Source of the DNA: an uncultured Collinsella sp.
GTDB lineage: Bacteria > Actinomycetota > Coriobacteriia > Coriobacteriales > Coriobacteriaceae
Assembly: GCA_900757505.1 (NCBI GenBank)
Contig: CAAEOE010000029.1
Span: 1-58,907 of the forward strand
Length of the DNA stretch: 58,907 nt
Direction: 5' to 3'
The notes beneath the pieces were generated by a model. It saw only the letters and a list, made by a program, of their open reading frames with translations. It did not search any database and was not told the DNA's origin. Every line of letters begins with the position of its first letter. Within the stretch, counting starts at the first letter, position 1. The translations under genes and the position numbers were made by a program. Shown one piece after another: positions 24,185-32,713 of the stretch.

Positions 24185-25682
24185 GGTGCCCTCCTACCTG
24201 ATCGTTGCGTTCGCGTGCGGTGGCACCGGCGGTAAAGCTCAGTCCCTTAACCAGCGCGTTCTTGCCGTATTTGCCTTTTACAGCCAGCACGGCACGGGCC
24301 AGCTCGCGCTCGCGCTCATCGGCCTCGACATCGCTAAATAGATCGATGGTGGCAAACTCCTCCGGCATGAGGTTGCCAAATCCCAGGTTGATGCGCTTGA
24401 CTGGTCGTTTGGGATCGACAGTCTGCGCCCAGAGCTCATCGAAATAGCCCATGATCTTCTTAAACGAATTGGTGCGCTCGGGCAGCTTGCGCGAGGCGTT
24501 GGAGTGCGCTAAGAGTGCGGCATAGCCACCGCGCGGTTTGCCGCCATGCTCTCCCACAAAGATGCCATCGATAGCCTGCGCCTCCCGCACCAGGCGGCGC
24601 CGTTCGTCATCGCGCTGGACGGGCTTGGGCGCACGGGGCGCGAGCTCAGGGCCGGCGGTTGCGGTGGGTTCGATGCTCGACGTGCTCGAGCGTAGGTGTC
24701 CGCATCCGTCCACATATTGCGCTGTACCGCTGGCGTCGAGGCGGCGTATGTCAGCTCGTTCGCTCGCATAACCCACAAAGAGCGAGATGCTGTCGCAGAC
24801 CACGTGCTTATCGACTAGGTCCAACACGGCGTTGTCGACCATCTCGCGCAAGACGGTGTAGGCCTGCTCATAGGCATAGCCCTTCGAGAGCACCTGCCCT
24901 GTGGTGGTCGAGGTCGCTTGCGGGCGATAAGCTTGGATATCGGCGATGGTTGTCGGCTCACGCCCGAAGGCGTGGTCGATAAGATATTCGGCATTGACGC
25001 CGAGTTCGTCGTAGAGCAGGTTCTCGTCGAGCGCTGCGACCCCCATCAGGTCGTAGACACCGTATTTCTCGAGACGGGCCGCCACGCCGGGGCCGATGCC
25101 CCAGATGTCGGTGATGGGGCGATGGGGCCAGATCTCCTTGCGAAAGGTCTCGTCGTCGAGTGTGCCGATGCGACTGGGCACATGCTTGGCAGTGATGTCG
25201 AGTGCTACCTTGGCCTGGAATAGGTTGGGGCCGATGCCGACCGTCGCCGTGATGCCGGTGCGCGCGAGGACCTCGTCGCGCAACATGCAGGCGAAGCCTT
25301 CCGCATCGGTGTGATAGAGGTCCAGATATGGCGTCACGTCGATAAAACACTCGTCAATTGAGTAGACGTGAATGTCTTGCGGACTGACGTATTCCAGGTA
25401 GATACCGTAGATCCGCGCCGACACCTCCATGTAGTGCTGCATGCGCGGTACGGCCTTGATGTAGTCGATGCCATCGGGTATTTCGAACAGGCGACAGCGG
25501 TTGTGAATCCCTAGGTCCTTCATAGCCTGCGTGATAGCGAGACAGATAGTCGTGCGTCCGCGCGATTCGTCGGCAACGACCAGGTTGGTGGTGAGCGGAT
25601 CGAGCCCACGATCGACGCACTCGACGCTGGCATAAAACGTCTTGAGGTCGATGCAGATGTAGGTGTGCTGCTCGTGCGCCAT
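24177..25682 (-). CDS. Y-family DNA polymerase (UmuC/DinB type)
   Basis: 501 residues. Translesion polymerase: palm motif YICIDLKTFYASVEC near residue 7 with the first catalytic Asp, then VYSIDECFIDVTPYL with the paired Asp-Glu. ATVGIGPNLFQAKVALD and ITDIWGIGPGVAARLEKYGV are thumb/helix-hairpin-helix parts. The length and the YolD partner fit the UvrX/YqjW-type Gram-positive group. ATG 25682 follows GGGAGGG. Two SOS boxes lie directly upstream. Confidence 0.92.
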   Translation of the reverse strand: MAHEQHTYICIDLKTFYASVECVDRGLDPLTTNLVVADESRGRTTICLAITQAMKDLGIHNRCRLFEIPDGIDYIKAVPRMQHYMEVSARIYGIYLEYVSPQDIHVYSIDECFIDVTPYLDLYHTDAEGFACMLRDEVLARTGITATVGIGPNLFQAKVALDITAKHVPSRIGTLDDETFRKEIWPHRPITDIWGIGPGVAARLEKYGVYDLMGVAALDENLLYDELGVNAEYLIDHAFGREPTTIADIQAYRPQATSTTTGQVLSKGYAYEQAYTVLREMVDNAVLDLVDKHVVCDSISLFVGYASERADIRRLDASGTAQYVDGCGHLRSSTSSIEPTATAGPELAPRAPKPVQRDDERRRLVREAQAIDGIFVGEHGGKPRGGYAALLAHSNASRKLPERTNSFKKIMGYFDELWAQTVDPKRPVKRINLGFGNLMPEEFATIDLFSDVEADERERELARAVLAVKGKYGKNALVKGLSFTAGATARERNDQVGGHRA

Positions 25683-25696
25683 CCGAGCCCTCCCAT

Positions 25697-25727
25697 CAAA
25701 CACATGTTCTTATCGAATACCTGTTCG
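25697..25727 (-). promoter_or_regulatory. Two tandem SOS (LexA) boxes
   Basis: CGAATACCTGTTCG (25714-25727) differs at one arm position from the CGAAC-N4-GTTCG LexA consensus. CAAACACATGTTCT (25697-25710) is a weaker second site. Centres are 17 bases apart, just before the polymerase start. Confidence 0.72.
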
Positions 25728-25906
25728 ATAATACCTGCTCGACCGGACACCGTCAAAATCTGTCCCTTTTTGGCAGGTATGGTCGTGCGGTTGCATCGGG
25801 TTTTTAACGCAGCCCTAAAGAGCGCGAAACAGCTCGGAAAAGCTCGCTTCGTAGCATGAGGCTAACGATTGATGCCACCATAAAGCACGGAAGGGTTGTG
25901 GGGATA

Positions 25907-26431
25907 ATGGTTAACTATGGGTTTGGTATGCCGACGCGCTTGGTTGCGGATGGGGACGTGGCTCGCTGGTGCGGGCGATTGGTTGCCCACTATGGCGGCA
26001 CCAAGACACTGGTCGTGCTGGGAGGCGACAAGCACACGCGTGATGAGCTCGTTTCGGCGGCGCTGGGCTCGCTCGATCGCGCCCTGCTCGAACGCGTGCT
26101 CTTTCGTTGCGGCTTGGTCGGGGGCGACGGGGGAGACGATTTGGTCGATGAGGCCGTAGCCCTGGCGACCGATGAGGGCGTGGACTTTGTCCTGGCGATC
26201 GGCGATGCCGATACGGCGGGCTTTGCGCGCGAACTCGCTCGTCGCATGGCCGTGCTCGATGCCGGCGAGGACGGCTTTGTTCCCTACGGATGCATCGTCT
26301 CCGAGGGAAAAGTGCCCGCCGTTGTGGGTGCCGGCGAGGTTCCCGTTTTCGCCATCATCGCTCCCGAACTGCTGGAGGGTATCGGCTCGCCCTTGCGCGA
26401 GCTGCTCGGCAGTGTGTGCGCCGCGGCCTAA
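25907..26431 (+). CDS. Truncated iron-type alcohol dehydrogenase-like domain
   Basis: 174 residues from ATG 25907; an upstream ATG at 25856 lacks a good ribosome site. The opening MVNYGFGMPTRLVADGDV and TKTLVVLGGDKHTRD align with the N-terminal domain of Fe-alcohol dehydrogenases. VDFVLAIGDADTAGFARELA replaces the usual VGGGSxxDxxK NAD loop, and the whole C-terminal metal domain is missing (families are ~385 residues). It is therefore probably inactive as a dehydrogenase: a decayed gene or a repurposed small protein. The frame is fully open. Confidence 0.55.
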   Translation: MVNYGFGMPTRLVADGDVARWCGRLVAHYGGTKTLVVLGGDKHTRDELVSAALGSLDRALLERVLFRCGLVGGDGGDDLVDEAVALATDEGVDFVLAIGDADTAGFARELARRMAVLDAGEDGFVPYGCIVSEGKVPAVVGAGEVPVFAIIAPELLEGIGSPLRELLGSVCAAA

Positions 26432-26441
26432 TATTTACCAT

Positions 26442-26503
26442 AAAGGGATAGGTTATTTTTGGTTGGTAAAGCGTTTGACCTGCCAAAATAAACCTGTCCC
26501 TTT
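26442..26503. repeat. Intergenic long hairpin, third type
   Basis: Arms 26442-26462 and 26483-26503 pair over 21 bases with two mismatches and one G-U (AAAGGGATAGGTTATTTTTGG as left arm). The loop side ends in TGCCAAAATA. A related half (CTGTCCCTTTTTGGCAG) occurs at 25760-25776 and an altered one at 41690-41730. Confidence 0.65.
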
Positions 26504-26630
26504 TTGGTCGGTTGCCGTTGGGGGGCGGATTGGCAACGCTCGCTGATTGTAGTCTTGACCTGCGCTAGAATAGGACTATCTGATTATCCGGGCGCATGGA
26601 GGCTTGCGCCCGTATGCTGAGGAGGACTTT

Positions 26631-28325
26631 ATGGCAACTGTTGCCGCACCTATCGACGCTACGTCGACCGCCGCTTGGAAGGCGCTCGAGGCTCATCAGG
26701 AGAAGCTCGAGGCCGAGGGTATCGACCTCAAGGCCTGGTTCGCCGCTGACGCCGACCGCGTGAACAAGCTGAGCTTTGACGCCGGCGACCTTCACTTCGA
26801 TCTGTCCAAGAACCTGGTGACCGATGAGACCGTCAAGCTGCTGTGCGATCTTGCCCGCGAGGTGAAGCTCGAGGAGCGCCGCGACGCCATGTTCTCCGGC
26901 GAGCACATCAACACCACCGAGGACCGCGCCGTCCTGCACACCGCGCTGCGCCGTCCGGCAAGCGAGAAAGGCCAGCTTATCGTCGACGGCCAGGATGTCG
27001 TCGCCGACGTGCACGAGGTCCTCGATCGCATGTATGCCTTCGCCGAGCGCGTGCGCTCCGGTGAGTGGAAGGGCGTTACCGGCAAGAAGATTGAGCACCT
27101 GGTGTCCATCGGCATCGGCGGCTCCGATCTGGGCCCGGTCATGGCTTACGAGGCCCTGCGTCCCTATGCCGACGCCGGTATCGACTGCCGCTATATCTCC
27201 AACATCGACCCCAACGACCAGGCCGAGAAGCTCAAGGGTTTGGATCCCGAGACCACGCTCGTGATCATCGTCTCTAAGACCTTCACCACGCTCGAGACCC
27301 TCACCAACGCCCGCGAGGTCAAGACCTGGATGCTCGAGCAGCTCAAGGCTCAGGGCGCCATCGATGGCTCCGATGAGCAGAACGCCGAGGCTGTGGCAAA
27401 GCACTTCGTCGCCGTTTCCACCGCACTCGAGAAGGTCGAGGCTTTCGGTATCGACCCGGCTAACGCCTTTGGTTTCTGGAACTGGGTCGGCGGCCGCTAC
27501 TCCGTCGACTCCGCCGTGGGCCTGTCGCTGATCGTCGTGCTCGGCCCCGAGCGTTTCCAGCAGTTCCTTGAGGGCTTCCACGCCATCGACGAGTACTTCT
27601 GCAACACGCCGCTCGAGAACAATGCCGTCGCGCTGATGGGTTTGTTCAACGTCTGGTACGTCAACTTCTTCGGTTCCAAGAGCCACGCCGTGCTTCCGTA
27701 CTGCCAGTATCTGCACCGTTTCCCGGCCTACCTGCAGCAGCTCACCATGGAGTCCAACGGCAAGCATGTCCGCTGGGACGGCAGCGCTGTGACCTCCGAT
27801 ACCGGCGAGATCTTCTGGGGCGAGCCCGGCACCAACGGTCAGCACGCCTTCTACCAGCTGCTGCACCAGGGCACCGTGGTGGTCCCGGCCGATTTCATCG
27901 CCTTTGCCAATACCGCCAACCCTGCGACCGACAGCGGTCAGGACGTGCACGAGCTGTTCCTGGGCAACTTCCTGGCCCAGACCAAGGCGCTCGCCTTTGG
28001 TAAGACGGCCGATGAGGTGCGTGCCGAGGGCACGCCCGAGCAGATCGTCCCGGCCCGCTACTTTGAGGGCAACCGTCCGACGACCTCGATTTTTGGCGAC
28101 ACGCTGACCCCGTTCGCGCTTGGTGAGCTCATCGCCCTGTACGAGCACATCACGTTTGTCGAGGGCACGGTCTGGGGCATCGACTCCTACGACCAGTGGG
28201 GCGTCGAGCTTGGCAAGCAGCTTGCCAAGCAGATCACCCCGGCCTTCCACGACGACGCCGCCAAGGCCGAACAGGACGCTTCGACCCAGGCGCTCATCGA
28301 GTTCTACCGAGCTCACCGCAAGTAG
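26631..28325 (+). CDS. pgi: Glucose-6-phosphate isomerase
   Basis: 564 residues; interconverts glucose-6-P and fructose-6-P. Substrate-phosphate and active-site segments are intact: SIGIGGSDLGPVMAYEA, VSKTFTTLET, the family signature FGFWNWVGGRYSVDSAVG, ESNGKHV and GTNGQHAFYQLLHQG. The protein is the long (~550) bacterial type. GAGGAGG precedes ATG 26631. Codon use is strongly biased to C/G-ending preferred codons, as in highly expressed genes. TTGACC/TATCTG at 26555-26582 may be its promoter. Confidence 0.96.
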   Translation: MATVAAPIDATSTAAWKALEAHQEKLEAEGIDLKAWFAADADRVNKLSFDAGDLHFDLSKNLVTDETVKLLCDLAREVKLEERRDAMFSGEHINTTEDRAVLHTALRRPASEKGQLIVDGQDVVADVHEVLDRMYAFAERVRSGEWKGVTGKKIEHLVSIGIGGSDLGPVMAYEALRPYADAGIDCRYISNIDPNDQAEKLKGLDPETTLVIIVSKTFTTLETLTNAREVKTWMLEQLKAQGAIDGSDEQNAEAVAKHFVAVSTALEKVEAFGIDPANAFGFWNWVGGRYSVDSAVGLSLIVVLGPERFQQFLEGFHAIDEYFCNTPLENNAVALMGLFNVWYVNFFGSKSHAVLPYCQYLHRFPAYLQQLTMESNGKHVRWDGSAVTSDTGEIFWGEPGTNGQHAFYQLLHQGTVVVPADFIAFANTANPATDSGQDVHELFLGNFLAQTKALAFGKTADEVRAEGTPEQIVPARYFEGNRPTTSIFGDTLTPFALGELIALYEHITFVEGTVWGIDSYDQWGVELGKQLAKQITPAFHDDAAKAEQDASTQALIEFYRAHRK

Positions 28326-28356
28326 GATTCGCTGCGAAAACTAACGCATAGCCGAC

Positions 28357-28392
28357 AAGGGCCCGTATCCGTTGGGATGCGGGCCCTTTGCT
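28357..28392 (+). terminator. Terminator of pgi
   Basis: AAGGGCCCGTATCC (28357-28370) pairs with 28375-28388, then TTTGC. Confidence 0.82.
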
Positions 28393-28562
28393 ATTTGGAT
28401 AGGATGGAATGTATCGGGAGGCGCCTCGACGGGCATCGCAATCGTCGAAGGCGCGCCGTTCATGTTTGGGACAATATGACATTTTTCCCGTTGCAAACAA
28501 CGCCGCCGTGGGTGTTCTGTATGATGGCTCAGACAAGGTTGTTCAATGTCAGGGAGGCATAT

Positions 28563-29405
28563 ATGGCAATCAAAGCCATCGCAATGGATATCGACGGTAC
28601 GCTCACCAACGACCAAAAGGTCATCAGCCCGCGTACGCGCGAGAAACTGCTCGCGGCGCAGGAGTCGGGCATTAAGCTTATCTTGGCTTCGGGTCGTCCC
28701 GCATGGGGGCTGCATGCCTTGGCGCAGGAGCTCGACCTTCAGAACCATGATGGTCTGCTAGTTGCCTTTAATGGCGCGCACGTCGTCGATGCTCAGACCG
28801 ACGAGGTGCTGTTCGATCAGGCTATGCCTGCCGACGAATTGCATCGCCTGATTGATCACCTGCGTAATTTTGACGTGATCCCCATCATCTCGCTCGGTCG
28901 CGATTTGCACGTCGAGGACTCGTACCATTGCATGATCACGCTGCCTGACGGCTCGCAGAAAAACATCGTCAAATACGAGCGCGATGCGTGCGACCTTAAG
29001 ATTCGCGAGGTCGAGAGCCTGCATGAGGTCGTGGACACTTATCCCGTGGACAAGCTGCTGACGGCGGGCGATCCGGCCTACCTGCAGGCGCATTACGAGG
29101 AGATGTATGCGCCCTTTAAGCAGACGCTTTCGGGCATGTTTACGGCCGACTGGTACTTTGAGTACACGGCGCCCGGTATCGATAAGGCCCGTGCGCTCGA
29201 GGGTGCCCTGCCCAAGCTCGGCATCGATGCCAGCGAGGTCGTATCGTTTGGCGACGGCCAGAACGACAAGTCTATGATCGAGTGGGCTGGTACCGGCGTC
29301 GCCATGGGTAACGCTGTCGATGAAGTCAAGGCCGTGGCCCAGATGGTGACCGCCAACAACAACGAAGACGGTATCGCGGTAGCACTTGACCAGCTGCTGG
29401 GTTAG
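28563..29405 (+). CDS. Cof-type HAD phosphatase
   Basis: 280 residues. Motif I AIAMDIDGTLTND near residue 5, motif II LILASGRPAWG, the motif III lysine in GIDKARALEGA and motif IV SFGDGQNDKSMIEW. This is the HAD-IIB group with a C2 cap, dephosphorylating sugar or cofactor phosphates. AGGGAGG precedes ATG 28563. It is followed by a terminator, then by another HAD gene of a different subfamily. Confidence 0.88.
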   Translation: MAIKAIAMDIDGTLTNDQKVISPRTREKLLAAQESGIKLILASGRPAWGLHALAQELDLQNHDGLLVAFNGAHVVDAQTDEVLFDQAMPADELHRLIDHLRNFDVIPIISLGRDLHVEDSYHCMITLPDGSQKNIVKYERDACDLKIREVESLHEVVDTYPVDKLLTAGDPAYLQAHYEEMYAPFKQTLSGMFTADWYFEYTAPGIDKARALEGALPKLGIDASEVVSFGDGQNDKSMIEWAGTGVAMGNAVDEVKAVAQMVTANNNEDGIAVALDQLLG

Positions 29406-29427
29406 AATCGCCGATAGTGCATGGTTC

Positions 29428-29453
29428 GGGCGTCCGCTTGCGGGCGCCCTTTT
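29428..29453 (+). terminator. Terminator between two HAD genes
   Basis: GGGCGTCCG (29428-29436) and CGGGCGCCC (29441-29449) pair with one G-U around CTTG, followed by TTTT. Confidence 0.82.
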
Positions 29454-29468
29454 GTTAGGGAGGGTGCC

Positions 29469-30128
29469 GTGTCCGCATTTCCGTTCGACGCCGTTATCTT
29501 TGACATGGACGGCGTCATTGTCGATACCGAGTATTACTACCTGGGGGAGACTGCCGCGTTTGCCAAGGAGCTTGGGTTGAATCTGACCCAAGAGGAGTTG
29601 AACGGGCAGGTTGGTACCTCACATCAGTTCTTCCTGCATATGCTAGTCGATTGGTTTGAGCGCGCCGGTAAAGGGCACTTCACTGGCGAGGAGGCATTGG
29701 CCCGTTGGGACGAGTGGGCGCATAAGCGTCCGCGTGACTACCAGGCTTTGATTAACCCGGGCGCTGTGGATACGATTCGAGAGTTGCCGCGCCGCGGCGT
29801 TCGCGTGGCGCTGGCGAGCTCGTCTCCCATGGACAGCATCGAGGAAGTACTCGATGCATGTGGTCTGTCGGATGCCTTTGAGTACGTGGTGAGCGGCGAG
29901 CAGTTTAAGGAGAGCAAGCCCGAGCCCGACATCTACCTGCATGCGCTGGACCTGTTGGGGCTGCCTGCGGTCCGTTGCTGCTGCGTTGAGGATTCGGTGC
30001 CTGGCATCACTGCCGGCAAGCGAGCGGGTCTGACGGTAATCGCCAAGCGCGAGGAGCGGTTTGGCTTTAGCCAGGATGCTGCGGACAAGATCATCGACCA
30101 GCTGCCGGAACTGCTTGAGCTTTCTTAG
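29469..30128 (+). CDS. HAD hydrolase, beta-phosphoglucomutase-like
   Basis: 219 residues of HAD subfamily IA. Motif I VIFDMDGVIVDTE near residue 9 includes the second Asp and the E seen in phosphoglucomutase-type members; motif II VALASSSPMDSI; motif III KESKPEPDIYL; motif IV VEDSVPGITAG. The helical cap is in 15-90. It could be a phosphatase or a sugar-phosphate mutase. GTG 29469 follows GGGAGGG. Confidence 0.85.
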   Translation: MSAFPFDAVIFDMDGVIVDTEYYYLGETAAFAKELGLNLTQEELNGQVGTSHQFFLHMLVDWFERAGKGHFTGEEALARWDEWAHKRPRDYQALINPGAVDTIRELPRRGVRVALASSSPMDSIEEVLDACGLSDAFEYVVSGEQFKESKPEPDIYLHALDLLGLPAVRCCCVEDSVPGITAGKRAGLTVIAKREERFGFSQDAADKIIDQLPELLELS

Positions 30129-30201
30129 GAGCGCGGTAGTTGCGCGTTTTTCGGGTCTGATGAGTAAATAGCCGACATTTTGGTGCGACACCTAGCATAC
30201 T

Positions 30202-30251
30202 TTAAGCTAATGCGGGCTTAAGGACTTGTTGAATGCCCCTAAGTCCGTTTT
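30202..30251 (+). terminator. Dyad and terminator-like stem before the GntR gene
   Basis: TTAAGC-N8-GCTTAA (30202-30221) is a perfect dyad. Immediately after, GGACTT (30222-30227) pairs with AAGTCC (30241-30246), then GTTTT. The first may be an operator for the GntR gene that starts at 30279; the second may end the HAD gene. Confidence 0.45.
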
Positions 30252-30278
30252 AGGCTTAATTGTGCTTGGAGAGGGTAT

Positions 30279-31022
30279 ATGCCACCGACTGAAGGGCTAA
30301 CTGACGGTAAAGCAGCGATACCGCTGTACCAACAGGTTATCGATATCATCAAAAACGAAATCAACTCCGGTGCCTACAAGGCAGGTGCGCGGATACCCAA
30401 CGAATTCGAATTGGCTGAGAGCTATAAAGTTGGCCGCGTTACCGTGCGACGCGCTATTGAGGAGCTCGTCCAACAGGGCTATCTAACGAAGCGACAGGGG
30501 AAAGGCACGTTTGTCAATGCCCCCAAGCTCAAGCGCAAGATTCGCCAGAAGGATGACGTCCAGAGTTTTTCGGACGCATGCCGCGTTAACGGAATGGAAC
30601 CGGGGGCGCGTGTCATTTCGAGAAAGATGCTGCCGGCGGATTCCACCGAAGCACAGTTCTTTGGTGTTCCCGTTGGAACTGACTTGATCTGCGTTGAGCG
30701 CGTGCGTACTGCCGATGGCGTCCCTGTCATGCTCGAGAACAACATATATGTTTACGAGGACAACGCCTATCTATCAACGGCACCTCTATCTAACCAATCC
30801 ATTTTTGAGTTCGTGCGCAACCTGACGGGCCGCACGCCCGCGTTTACCGACCCATGCACGCTTGAGATCGCGTGTGCGTCGCCCGAGGTCGCTCGGTTGT
30901 TGGCAGTTCCCGTTGGCGAACCCTTGTTTTATATGGAAGCCTTCTTTTTCGATGAGCAGCGGCGGCCGTTTATCATCGGTCGTCAGCGGATCGTTGGGTC
31001 TCGCTACGTTTTTGACATCTAG
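30279..31022 (+). CDS. GntR-family (HutC/UTRA) transcriptional regulator
   Basis: 247 residues. N-terminal winged helix (IPLYQQVIDIIKNEINSGAY, RIPNEFELAESYKVGRVTVR) and a UTRA effector domain from about 85 to the end. Proteins of this type usually respond to sugars or sugar-phosphates and repress adjacent uptake and catabolic genes. It lies 218 bases before the Frl-like cluster on the same strand, so it is the likely regulator. GAGAGGGTAT precedes ATG 30279. Confidence 0.92.
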   Translation: MPPTEGLTDGKAAIPLYQQVIDIIKNEINSGAYKAGARIPNEFELAESYKVGRVTVRRAIEELVQQGYLTKRQGKGTFVNAPKLKRKIRQKDDVQSFSDACRVNGMEPGARVISRKMLPADSTEAQFFGVPVGTDLICVERVRTADGVPVMLENNIYVYEDNAYLSTAPLSNQSIFEFVRNLTGRTPAFTDPCTLEIACASPEVARLLAVPVGEPLFYMEAFFFDEQRRPFIIGRQRIVGSRYVFDI

Positions 31023-31040
31023 GACATTGCGTATGAAAGC

Positions 31041-31068
31041 GCCCGGTGGATCATCTCACCGGGCGTTT
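31041..31068 (+). terminator. Terminator of the GntR gene
   Basis: GCCCGGTG (31041-31048) and CACCGGGC (31057-31064) around an 8-nt loop, then GTTTCC. It insulates the regulator from the following cluster. Confidence 0.75.
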
Positions 31069-31161
31069 CCATACCGTTCACGGCGCAAACGCAACCGTTC
31101 AACCGCGTTGCGGCAATCAGTTTGAAATTATCTTGATGGCGAGAAAAGCTGCTGGTAACCT

Positions 31162-31198
31162 ATAGAACGTCATAGAACGTTTGCCTTGTGCAAACGTT
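31162..31198. promoter_or_regulatory. Composite operator before the catabolic cluster
   Basis: Two direct copies of ATAGAACGT (31162-31170 and 31172-31180) run into a perfect inverted repeat AACGTTTG-N7-CAAACGTT (31176-31198). It ends 42 bases before the transporter start. The likely ligand is the neighbouring GntR protein. Confidence 0.55.
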
Positions 31199-31240
31199 GA
31201 AGCGAGATGCGATGCAGTCTCGAGTTCTTTGGAGGTATCT

Positions 31241-32704
31241 ATGTCAGATACGAAGGCGAAGAAGACAAACAGACGTTTTAAGTTCAAATTACCGCATGTC
31301 TATACGATCATGTTCTTGCTGATCGTTGTCTTTGCGGTCTTGACTTGGATCGTTCCCTCTGGTCAGTATCAGCGCAAGACGATTTCGACAGCGGCGGGCG
31401 AGCGTGAAGTCGCCGTTGCTGGAACCTATGAACAGGTCGATAAGAACTACACCGATTCCGAGACCGGCGAGACCATCAATCTGGGGCAGGATATCTTCGC
31501 GGTCCTGCAAGCGCCCACTAAGGGCATCCAGGAGGCTGCCGACGTCGTTGCGTTCGTCTTATTGATTGGCGGGTCGTTCGCAATCATCACCAAGACCAAC
31601 GCTTTGAATGCCGGCATGAGCCGCGTGATTAAAAAGCTCAAGAACAAGGACATCCTCATCATTCCCATCACGATGACGTTGCTGTCCATTTGCGGCACCA
31701 CGTTTGGTATGTCTGAGGAAGCCCTGCCGTTCTATGCCATCTTCATTCCCATCATGATGGGTATCGGTTATGACTCGATGACGGCATTCATCATCTGCTT
31801 CCTTGGTCCTAACCTGGGATATTGCGCTTCGACCATCGATCCGTTTAATGTTTTGATCGCCCAGGGCATCATTGGCATCGAGGGCAATCCGCAACTGTGG
31901 CTGCGCGCCGTTTCTTGGGTCATCTTCACTGCCGTCGGTATCGCATGGGCCATGCGCTACGCCATGCGCGTCAAGAAAAACCCCGAGTCGTCCATTACGT
32001 ACGAGGACGATAAGCTCAAGCGTATCGAGTTTTCCGTGACCGATGCCTCCATCGAGGAAGAGTTCACTACCCGTCAGAAGCTCGTGCTTATCGATTTTGC
32101 TTGCGGTATGGGCATTATCGTCTGGGGTCTTGTTACCCAGGGTTGGTACATGAATGAGATTTCCGCCGTGTTCCTTGGCATGGGCTTGCTTGCCGGTATC
32201 CTGGGCGGTCTTGACCAGCAGACGATTGCTGAGGAGTTCGTTAAAGGTCTCGCCGACTTTGCGTACGCCGCCATCGTTATCGGTATCGCTCGCGGTATTC
32301 TGGTCATCGCCGAGGGCGGCATGATCATCGACACCATCCTCCAGGCGCTCGCTACTGCGCTCGCCGGTGCGCCCGCCGCCGTCTACACCACGTTTATGTA
32401 TATCGTCCTTGGCCTGCTCTCTTTGCTGGTTCCCTCGAGTTCTGGCCTGGCGGCACTCACCATGCCCGTTATGGGCCCCCTGACCGAGCTCATGGGCCTC
32501 AATCCCGAGGCGGCCGTTACCGCGCTCCAGTTTGCCAACCAGACCATCAACACCATCAGTCCCGTGGCGGGCATGACGGTTGCCGGCCTTGGCGTGGCTA
32601 AGATTTCGTTTGGCCAATGGTGGAAGACCATTTGGAAGTTCTTCATCTTCATGGTCGTCTTTGGCCTGATCGTAACGGCAATTTCTGGCATGCTTCCGGC
32701 GTAG
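31241..32704 (+). CDS. YfcC/C4-dicarboxylate-carrier-family transporter
   Basis: 487 residues and about 12 hydrophobic segments. The YfcC-type landmarks are the N-terminal HVYTIMFLLIVVFAVLTWI with PSGQY, then SICGTTFGMSEEALPF and LVPSSSGLAALTMPV. The family includes carriers for amino acids, dipeptides and carboxylates; here it probably imports the cluster's substrate. GGAGG precedes ATG 31241. First gene of the cluster, after the composite operator. Confidence 0.86.
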   Translation: MSDTKAKKTNRRFKFKLPHVYTIMFLLIVVFAVLTWIVPSGQYQRKTISTAAGEREVAVAGTYEQVDKNYTDSETGETINLGQDIFAVLQAPTKGIQEAADVVAFVLLIGGSFAIITKTNALNAGMSRVIKKLKNKDILIIPITMTLLSICGTTFGMSEEALPFYAIFIPIMMGIGYDSMTAFIICFLGPNLGYCASTIDPFNVLIAQGIIGIEGNPQLWLRAVSWVIFTAVGIAWAMRYAMRVKKNPESSITYEDDKLKRIEFSVTDASIEEEFTTRQKLVLIDFACGMGIIVWGLVTQGWYMNEISAVFLGMGLLAGILGGLDQQTIAEEFVKGLADFAYAAIVIGIARGILVIAEGGMIIDTILQALATALAGAPAAVYTTFMYIVLGLLSLLVPSSSGLAALTMPVMGPLTELMGLNPEAAVTALQFANQTINTISPVAGMTVAGLGVAKISFGQWWKTIWKFFIFMVVFGLIVTAISGMLPA

Positions 32705-32713
32705 GTGGTTGTG

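Noticed and set aside
16505..26503. CRISPR array
   Set aside because: The repeated intergenic hairpins are far apart, differ in sequence and have no regular spacers; no cas genes are present.
26565..28316. 583-codon open frame on the minus strand opposite pgi
   Set aside because: It is a by-product of the C/G-biased codon use of pgi on the plus strand. It has no ribosome site and no protein-like domain pattern. The same applies to long antisense frames at 18750-19817 and 44616-46460.
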